The position numbers and the translations under genes are program-made. The notes beneath the pieces were generated by a model. That model saw only the letters and a list, made by a program, of their open reading frames with translations, was not told the DNA's origin and ran no database searches. Below, one piece after another: positions 1-4,543 of a DNA stretch of 8,007 nt (position 1 is the first letter of the stretch; every line of letters starts with the position of its first letter). This stretch comes from an uncultured Ruminococcus sp. (lineage in GTDB: Bacteria; Bacillota; Clostridia; Oscillospirales; Acutalibacteraceae), in NCBI GenBank assembly GCA_902797065.1, contig CADBRK010000159.1, positions 1 to 8,007 on the forward strand, in the 5' to 3' direction.

Positions 1-1479
1 AACGACGGCGTTACCATCGCAAAGGAGATCGAGCTTGACGATCCGTTCGAGAATATGGGCGCACAGCTTGTAAAAGAAGTATCGGTAAAGACAAACGACG
101 TTGCAGGCGACGGCACAACTACAGCAACACTGCTTGCGCAGGCTCTCATCAGAGAGGGCATGAAGAACGTAACTGCAGGCGCTAACCCGATGATCCTCAA
201 AAAGGGCATTCAGGCAGCCGTTGAAACGGCAGTTCAGGCTGTTGTCGGAAACTCAAAGGAAGTGAGCGGCAGCAAGGACATCGCAAGAGTTGCAGCTATC
301 TCTTCGGCAGACGACAAGATCGGCGAGCTTATCGCCGAGGCTATGGATAAAGTATCAAGCGACGGCGTTATCACCGTTGAGGAATCCAAGACAGCCGAGA
401 CATACTCAGAGGTAGTTGAGGGTATGATGTTCGACAGAGGATACATCGCACCGTACATGGTAACGGATACAGACAAGATGATCGCCGAGCTTGACAATCC
501 CTACATTCTCATCACAGACAAGAAGATCTCCACAACTCAGGATATACTCCCGCTCCTTGAGCAGATCGTAAAGACAGGCAGCAAGCTGCTCATCATCGCA
601 GAGGACGTTGAGGGCGAGGCTTTGACAACACTTATTCTCAACAAGCTCAGAGGCACATTCACTTGTGTTGCGGTCAAGGCTCCGGGCTTTGGCGACAGAA
701 GAAAAGAAATGCTCCAGGATATTGCGGTTCTCACAGGCGGTCAGGTAATCAGCTCCGATCTCGGTCTTGAACTCGTTGACACGGAGATGTCGCAGCTCGG
801 ACGCGCAAGACAGGTAAGGATCGACAAAGAGAACACTATCATCGTTGACGGTCAGGGCGACTCCTCGGAGATCGCAGCAAGAGTTGCTCAGATCAGAGCA
901 CAGCTTGAAACAACAACTTCCGAGTACGACAAAGAGAAGCTTCAGGAGAGACTTGCAAAACTTGCAGGCGGTGTTGCGGTTATCAAAGTAGGCGCAGCAA
1001 CAGAGATCGAGATGAAGGAGAAGAAGCTCCGCATCGAGGACGCACTCTCCGCTACAAAGGCAGCAGTTGAAGAGGGCATCGTAGCAGGCGGCGGCACAGC
1101 GCTTATGAACGCTATCCCCGCAGTTGAGGCTAAGCTCGCTCAGGCAGAGGGCGATGAAAAGACAGGTATTCAGATCGTACTCAAAGCGCTTGAAGAGCCT
1201 GTTCGTCAGATCGCAGCAAACGCAGGTCTTGAAGGTTCGGTAATCGTTGACAACATCAAGAAATCCGGAAAAACAGGCTTCGGCTTCAACGCACTTACCG
1301 AGGAATACACGGATATGCTCGAAGCAGGCATCGTTGACCCGACAAAGGTTACACGTTCGGCGCTTGAGAATGCAGCTTCCGTAGCAGCTATGGTACTCAC
1401 AACGGAATCACTCGTTGCAGACATCAAAGAACCTGCAGCCGCAGCAGCACCCGCACCGGATATGGGCGGAATGTATTGA
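1..1479 (+). CDS. groEL: GroEL / Hsp60 chaperonin, 5'-truncated by window edge
   Basis: This is the large subunit of the cytoplasmic group I chaperonin, an ATP-driven folding chamber that works with GroES. The frame is open from base 1. The first visible residues (Asn-Asp-Gly-Val-Thr-Ile-Ala-Lys-Glu) align with about residue 51 of E. coli GroEL, so roughly 50 N-terminal residues lie upstream of the window; 492 residues are seen. The ATP-site motif GDGTTTAT is at visible residues 36-43, and its Asp falls at the E. coli D87 position. The equatorial segment with EMKEKK, IEDAL and VAGGGTAL is intact and includes the Asp equivalent to D398. The tail is Ala/Pro-rich and ends Met-Gly-Gly-Met-Tyr, a variant of the usual Gly-Met repeats. 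The reading frame has no lesions. groES and any CIRCE operator would lie upstream and cannot be assessed. A strong terminator follows, so groEL is the last gene of its transcript. Confidence 0.98.
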   Translation, partial: NDGVTIAKEIELDDPFENMGAQLVKEVSVKTNDVAGDGTTTATLLAQALIREGMKNVTAGANPMILKKGIQAAVETAVQAVVGNSKEVSGSKDIARVAAISSADDKIGELIAEAMDKVSSDGVITVEESKTAETYSEVVEGMMFDRGYIAPYMVTDTDKMIAELDNPYILITDKKISTTQDILPLLEQIVKTGSKLLIIAEDVEGEALTTLILNKLRGTFTCVAVKAPGFGDRRKEMLQDIAVLTGGQVISSDLGLELVDTEMSQLGRARQVRIDKENTIIVDGQGDSSEIAARVAQIRAQLETTTSEYDKEKLQERLAKLAGGVAVIKVGAATEIEMKEKKLRIEDALSATKAAVEEGIVAGGGTALMNAIPAVEAKLAQAEGDEKTGIQIVLKALEEPVRQIAANAGLEGSVIVDNIKKSGKTGFGFNALTEEYTDMLEAGIVDPTKVTRSALENAASVAAMVLTTESLVADIKEPAAAAAPAPDMGGMY

Positions 1480-1501
1480 TAAATAACATCTCTCTTAAAG
1501 G

Positions 1502-1528
1502 CGAACCGTTTCGGCGGTTCGTTTTTTT
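1502..1528 (+). terminator. Intrinsic terminator of groEL
   Basis: A perfect 7-bp GC-rich stem (CGAACCG at 1502-1508 with CGGTTCG at 1515-1521) and a 6-nt loop are followed directly by seven T residues (1522-1528). It begins 22 nt after the groEL stop codon. This is a textbook Rho-independent terminator on the plus strand and separates groEL from the next gene. Confidence 0.93.
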
Positions 1529-1547
1529 GTAAAAATTCAAAATAGTA

Positions 1548-1576
1548 TTGTATTTTTCCTTATGGTTTGCTATAAT
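1548..1576 (+). promoter_or_regulatory. Promoter of the GNAT gene (extended -10)
   Basis: A perfect TATAAT (-10) lies at 1571-1576 and is preceded by TGC at 1568-1570, giving an extended -10 (TGnTATAAT). A weak -35, TTGTAT at 1548-1553, sits 17 nt upstream and matches consensus only in its TTG. The predicted transcript starts near 1583 and leaves about 30 nt before the ATG at 1614. The position just after the groEL terminator suits an independent transcription unit. A TTG codon that could extend the reading frame falls inside the -35, which argues against that longer start. Confidence 0.6.
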
Positions 1577-1613
1577 TGCTATTATCATAATCAGAATTTA
1601 TGAGGGGATCGAT

Positions 1614-2366
1614 ATGGAAAAACTAAATTTAATATCATACCAAAGTATCATACAGCAAATAGAAAAAACACCGTGCGGCACAGTTTATCCGCTCTCAATT
1701 ACCGAAATGAGTCAGTACGGGGATATTTACAAAGATGATGAGTCTGTTTTGCTTTGGCACTATTGCGGATTTGCTTTCCTTTACGGTCCTTGTGACAACT
1801 TCTTTCTTGAAGAGATTTACAAAATGTTTTTAAGTTCACGCAGTGATCTGCCAAGACGTTTTATACTGTTCTCGGCAAATCCGAAAGTTATTGAATTTTT
1901 CCGAAATAAGCCTGATATTGTATTCGGGAAACGATATAATTTTGAATATCCGTTTGAGTCTCCTTTTATTCGCGGTGAAATAAGACCTGACTATCGTGTA
2001 TGCCAAATTAATAAGGATATATTTCATAAAATACAGGGACGTATTACACCTCTTTTTTCATGGAGAGATGCCTCTGAATTTTTGAGTCGTGGAATGGGTT
2101 ATTGCGTCTTGCATCGGGAAAAAGCTGTTTCATGGGCTTTCTCGGCTGCTGTAAGCAGAGATGAGATCGACATAGGAATTGAAACAGCTCAGGATTTCCG
2201 TCAAATGGGACTTGGGCTGGCTGCAGCAGAAAAAATGATACAATTTTGTTTTGAACAGCGCAAACGCCCTGTCTGGTCGTGTGATGTAAATAATGTCGCA
2301 TCACAAAAAACAGCTGAAAAATTAGGATTTGTAAAACATTCGGAATACGTAACTATCAGACGATAG
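1614..2366 (+). CDS. GNAT-family N-acetyltransferase (ZmaR-like)
   Basis: This is a 250-residue acetyltransferase predicted to move an acetyl group from acetyl-CoA to an unknown amine; it should be cytoplasmic. The C-terminal half carries the GNAT fold. Residues 193-209 hold the acetyl-CoA loop with an R-x-x-G-x-G signature (R196, G199, G201), and residues 227-239 have the Asn-x-Ala-Ser...Ala-Glu-Lys-Leu-Gly-Phe motif that ends many GNAT domains. From memory, the size and the Trp-x-Cys-Asp-x-x-Asn segment before that motif fit the GNAT_acetyltran group that includes the zwittermicin-resistance protein ZmaR. The N-terminal half is less conserved. ATG 1614 is chosen because GAGGGG lies 6 nt upstream and the promoter lies upstream of it; the frame is open to a TTG at 1548, but those codons cover the promoter. 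GC is about 38% by hand count, clearly below groEL, which hints at an accessory or acquired gene. The substrate cannot be told from the sequence. Confidence 0.85.
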   Translation: MEKLNLISYQSIIQQIEKTPCGTVYPLSITEMSQYGDIYKDDESVLLWHYCGFAFLYGPCDNFFLEEIYKMFLSSRSDLPRRFILFSANPKVIEFFRNKPDIVFGKRYNFEYPFESPFIRGEIRPDYRVCQINKDIFHKIQGRITPLFSWRDASEFLSRGMGYCVLHREKAVSWAFSAAVSRDEIDIGIETAQDFRQMGLGLAAAEKMIQFCFEQRKRPVWSCDVNNVASQKTAEKLGFVKHSEYVTIRR

Positions 2367-2402
2367 ATTTTGATTTATCATATCAGCCACATAAAACACA
2401 AT

Positions 2403-2432
2403 GCCCCGAAGCGCTTTTGAACGTTTCGGGGC
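2403..2432. terminator. Stem-loop between convergent genes, probable two-way terminator
   Basis: GCCCCGAA (2403-2410) pairs perfectly with TTCGGGGC (2425-2432). The helix extends inward through one G-U pair and two G-C pairs to 11 bp, with an 8-nt loop. It lies 36 nt past the acetyltransferase stop and 57 nt past the end of the minus-strand HD gene. Neither side has a clean T-tract: the minus-strand side reads ATTGTGTTTTATG, and the plus-strand side reads AAAACTTATTTT. The position between converging genes supports a shared terminator; the flanks make it weaker than the groEL one. Confidence 0.6.
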
Positions 2433-2489
2433 AAAACTTATTTTGGGTATATGTCTTAGGCGGCAGGGGGGACATCGACGTTTGTTATA

Positions 2490-2981
2490 CTATATTATTA
2501 TATTCTCGTTCTTTAGCTCCCTATCCCAATAACACTCGTCCTTCACGCCGCAGCAAAAGCACATTCTTGATAATTTATCCGCCTTATACAGCAGTGCGCC
2601 GAGCGAGCTGTCCGTATCATCGGACGGTGTACGGTGTTCGCTTATCGCCTTTGAGATAATCTCTGCTTCATCGGCAGAGTACCCGCACCGGGGCAGAATA
2701 TGTTCCGCTGCCCTCTTCCCCGCAATATGGTGCGGAGTACCGTTTTTATACTGCTCGTATCTGCCTATATCGTGCAGCAGCGCCGCCGCATAAATAATAT
2801 CCTTACTGTAGGGCAGGTTTTCTTCAAGTGTGATTATGTACATTATCCTTGCCGTATCAAGCAAATGCTTTATACCGTGACGGCAGAACTTTCTGTCTGT
2901 TTCATATTCGTTAATGCTGTTTAGCAACGCCAAATACTCACTGTTGGCAATTATACTGTTATATCTTTCATCGCTTTTCAT
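2490..2981 (-). CDS. HD-domain phosphohydrolase coupled to folE
   Basis: This is a 163-residue soluble protein of the HD metal-dependent phosphohydrolase superfamily. The metal-binding pattern is visible: H35 (Cys-Arg-His), the H70-D71 doublet in ALLHDIGRYEQY, and D135 in YKADKLSR. Further conserved histidines are H84, H85, H94 and H116. The C-terminus is cysteine-rich (C141, C143, C144, C150, then Tyr-Trp), a pattern I recall from related clostridial proteins, possibly a small metal site. The ATG overlaps the folE stop as ATGA (2981-2978) and has only a poor ribosome binding site of its own, so translation should be coupled to folE. That places it in the same riboswitch-controlled transcript and suggests a role in pterin/folate metabolism, for example removing phosphate from the FolE product. 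This role is inferred from context only. A different nucleotide or phosphoester substrate is equally possible from the protein alone. Confidence 0.85.
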   Translation of the reverse strand: MKSDERYNSIIANSEYLALLNSINEYETDRKFCRHGIKHLLDTARIMYIITLEENLPYSKDIIYAAALLHDIGRYEQYKNGTPHHIAGKRAAEHILPRCGYSADEAEIISKAISEHRTPSDDTDSSLGALLYKADKLSRMCFCCGVKDECYWDRELKNENIII

Positions 2982-3535
2982 CTTGACCGTACCATATCCA
3001 TAAACATACGCTGTCTGTCGGCATTATCGGCAAAGCAGCCCCTTGCGGCATATGTCACGGTTTTGCTGCCCGGTTTCTTTACCCCTCTCATAGACATGCA
3101 CATGTGCTCGGCTTCAAGCATAACCATAACGCCCTTTGGCGCAAGGTACTCGTCCAGAGCGTTTGCGATCTGAGATGTAAGCTGCTCCTGTATCTGAGGA
3201 CGTCTTGCGTACACCTCGACCGTCCTTGCAAGCTTGCTGAGTCCCACAACTTTTCCGTCGGGTATATACGCTATATGAGCCTTGCCGAAAAACGGCAGCA
3301 GATGATGCTCGCAGGTTGAGTAGAACATAATGTCCTTCACAAGAACTATATCGTTGTTATCGACGGTAAACTGCTTTGAGAGATGTTCCTCGGCAGTCTT
3401 GCCCATACCGCCGTATATCTCCTCGCACATTCTTGCTACTCTGTCGGGAGTTTCGAGAAGCCCTTCACGTGTAACGTCCTCGCCTATTCCCTCCAGGAAC
3501 ATGATGACCGCCTGTTTTATCTTTTCACTATCCAT
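2978..3535 (-). CDS. folE: GTP cyclohydrolase I
   Basis: This zinc enzyme converts GTP to 7,8-dihydroneopterin triphosphate plus formate, the committed step of pterin and tetrahydrofolate synthesis; the family works as a cytoplasmic homodecamer. The protein is 185 residues, normal for bacterial type I FolE. Zinc and active-site residues are all present: C75, H77 and H78 in Ser-Thr-Cys-Glu-His-His-Leu-Leu-Pro-Phe, and C146 in EAEHMCMSMRG. Other family marks are LLETPDRVARM (26-36), VVGLSKLARTVEVYARRPQIQEQLT (about 97-120) and a C-terminal TYAARGCF. The ATG at 3535 has a strong GGGAGGT 10 nt upstream. It heads a two-gene unit with the HD hydrolase (4-nt overlap). The 272-nt leader carries a THF riboswitch whose expression platform hides this ribosome binding site, so synthesis should fall when folate is plentiful. 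Confidence 0.97.
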   Translation of the reverse strand: MDSEKIKQAVIMFLEGIGEDVTREGLLETPDRVARMCEEIYGGMGKTAEEHLSKQFTVDNNDIVLVKDIMFYSTCEHHLLPFFGKAHIAYIPDGKVVGLSKLARTVEVYARRPQIQEQLTSQIANALDEYLAPKGVMVMLEAEHMCMSMRGVKKPGSKTVTYAARGCFADNADRQRMFMDMVRSR

Positions 3536-3545
3536 AAAAAAACGA

Positions 3546-3583
3546 ACCTCCCGCGCAGACAGTCCGACAGCCGCACAAGAGGT
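3546..3583 (-). promoter_or_regulatory. RBS-sequestering hairpin (expression platform of the folE riboswitch)
   Basis: On the minus strand ACCTCTTGTGCGG (3583-3571) pairs along its whole length with CTGCGCGGGAGGT (3558-3546): 13 consecutive pairs, four of them G-U, closing a 12-nt loop. The 3' arm contains the folE ribosome binding site GGGAGGT, so the folded form would block translation. Three nucleotides after the helix come seven T residues (3542-3536) that abut the ATG, so the same helix could also act as a weak transcription terminator. The outer ACCTC/GAGGT clamp is all Watson-Crick. Confidence 0.8.
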
Positions 3584-3592
3584 ATCTATGTA

Positions 3593-3687
3593 GCAGCGGA
3601 ATGCGGCGGCGAAATCGCAAGCTTAGCTTTTCGTCCTCCGACAACTTCCTGTTCAAAAGGCACTTAACGCTTCGCAGCCTACTCTGC
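3593..3687 (-). promoter_or_regulatory. Tetrahydrofolate (THF) riboswitch aptamer
   Basis: This 95-nt RNA on the minus strand matches the THF (folT-type) riboswitch as I remember it. P1 is GCAG (3687-3684) with CTGC (3596-3593). The conserved GAGTAG (3684-3679) follows. P2 is GGCTGCGAA (3679-3671) with TTCGCCGCC (3613-3605): 8 pairs and one U-C mismatch. The hallmark internal-loop sequence GCGTTAAGTG occupies 3670-3661. P3 is GCC-rich and closes a loop holding GGAA (3649-3646), which can pair with TTCC (3601-3598) in the P2-P1 joiner to form the expected long-range pseudoknot. A small AAGC-TAA-GCTT hairpin (about 3629-3619) follows the conserved ACGAA. The P1 pairs differ from those in the Streptococcus mutans aptamer but keep complementarity. 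Its position ahead of folE fits folate feedback. Confidence 0.92.
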
Positions 3688-3708
3688 AAATTATTTATAT
3701 TTGTTAAA

Positions 3709-3737
3709 AGTATAACACACTTCGGCAAAATAATCAA
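3709..3737 (-). promoter_or_regulatory. Promoter of the folE transcript
   Basis: On the minus strand TTGATT (3737-3732, 4 of 6 to the -35 consensus) is separated by exactly 17 nt from TATACT (3714-3709, 5 of 6 to the -10). Transcription would start near 3702, about 15 nt before the first base of the riboswitch P1 helix. No terminator is visible between the upstream phosphoribosyltransferase gene and this site, so some read-through from that gene is possible. Confidence 0.62.
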
Positions 3738-3807
3738 CGTATTACCATACAACTATTTTAAGTGTATTCATTTATTATTGTGTATTGTGCAAGATTATGA
3801 GTAAACA

Positions 3808-4443
3808 TCAGATCTTTGAATATCCGAAGCTGTTTACAAGCGCCTCTATCTTCTCGCCCTTCTTGCAGATAGGGCACTGATGGGGCTTGTAGCTCTCGTA
3901 ATCTCCGAGGTCGTTGGGGTCGAAGATAGATGTAACGGGGTGACCGTCGCATTCGTCAACGGTAGAGAATATCGACGCAACGCCTACGATATTGCCGCCG
4001 TAGTAGTTTACTGCGTCTATTGCGATAAGCGCGCTTTTGCCTGTCGTAACCGACGCTGCAAGCACAAGCACATTCTTGCCCTGAATCATGGGAACGAGGT
4101 TATCTCTGAACATGATCTGACCGCCGGCAAGCAGCTCGGGTGTTACTACGTACACTGTACGGTGGGCGTTCATGTTGATGTAATGATCACCCGTAATCTC
4201 TTCCGCAATACATGTACCCACTACCTGCATACCGTCGATGCAGAGGATCGTATCAATGATTGTGTTTACTTTGTAATTCTCGGCAAGCTCTTCTGCCACT
4301 GCCTTTGCCTCGGAGAAGCGCATTTTCTGAACCGTAACGTCGATAAAGTAGTTTGTGTGGAGGTGCATGGTTGCAAAGTGTCCTTTTTTAACACGGAGGA
4401 ACACATCGGGGTTCTTAGTTCTGATCTTGAAAGTTTCTGACAT
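3808..4443 (-). CDS. Orotate phosphoribosyltransferase-like protein
   Basis: This 211-residue soluble protein has a type I phosphoribosyltransferase fold, the class that joins PRPP to a base such as orotate. The PRPP-loop region is at residues 125-137 (Val-Leu-Val-Leu-Ala-Ala-Ser-Val-Thr-Thr-Gly-Lys-Ser). The Thr-Thr-Gly part is standard, but the two acidic residues that usually precede it and hold the ribose hydroxyls are replaced by Ala-Ala. The C-terminus has a Cys-x-x-Cys pair (C190, C193) followed by a Lys/Gly-rich stretch, like the tail of some PyrE proteins. I recall similar clostridial proteins annotated as orotate phosphoribosyltransferase with the same Ala-Ser-Val-Thr-Thr-Gly, so the change is probably a family trait and not a lesion. 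The ATG at 4443 has AGGTGA four nt upstream. No other pyrimidine gene is adjacent. The substrate is unproven, hence no gene symbol. Confidence 0.8.
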   Translation of the reverse strand: MSETFKIRTKNPDVFLRVKKGHFATMHLHTNYFIDVTVQKMRFSEAKAVAEELAENYKVNTIIDTILCIDGMQVVGTCIAEEITGDHYINMNAHRTVYVVTPELLAGGQIMFRDNLVPMIQGKNVLVLAASVTTGKSALIAIDAVNYYGGNIVGVASIFSTVDECDGHPVTSIFDPNDLGDYESYKPHQCPICKKGEKIEALVNSFGYSKI

Positions 4444-4476
4444 AATATCACCTACTGTATAAATATTTCCATTTTT

Positions 4477-4505
4477 ATATTACAACATTATCGTCAATAA
4501 ATCAA
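4477..4505 (-). promoter_or_regulatory. Possible promoter of the phosphoribosyltransferase gene
   Basis: On the minus strand TTGATT (4505-4500) stands 17 nt from TAATAT (4482-4477), each matching consensus at 4 of 6 positions, in a very AT-rich stretch between the SulP gene and the ATG at 4443. A second -35-like hexamer, TTGACG (4497-4492), lacks a well-spaced -10. This is a weak call. Confidence 0.3.
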
Positions 4506-4543
4506 GTCTTTTTGTAAAGAATAGCAGCCGCCCGACGTTCCGG

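Noticed and set aside
1548..1613. N-terminal hydrophobic extension of the acetyltransferase that would read as a membrane helix
   Set aside because: The codons cover the extended -10 promoter (1568-1576), the TTG start has no ribosome site, and ATG 1614 has GAGGGG at good spacing. The apparent helix comes from AT-rich promoter DNA.
3383..3804. Plus-strand open frames across the folE leader
   Set aside because: They overlap the riboswitch and the folE 5' end on the opposite strand; the non-coding RNA explains the conservation seen there.
3880..4440. Long plus-strand open frame of 186 codons opposite the phosphoribosyltransferase
   Set aside because: It lies fully antisense to a clearly homologous protein, shows no recognisable domain, and is cysteine- and histidine-heavy in the way of antisense shadows.
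4444..4543. Riboswitch or attenuator ahead of the phosphoribosyltransferase gene
   Set aside because: The stretch is short and AT-rich with no stable hairpin or known conserved motif; at most a weak promoter.
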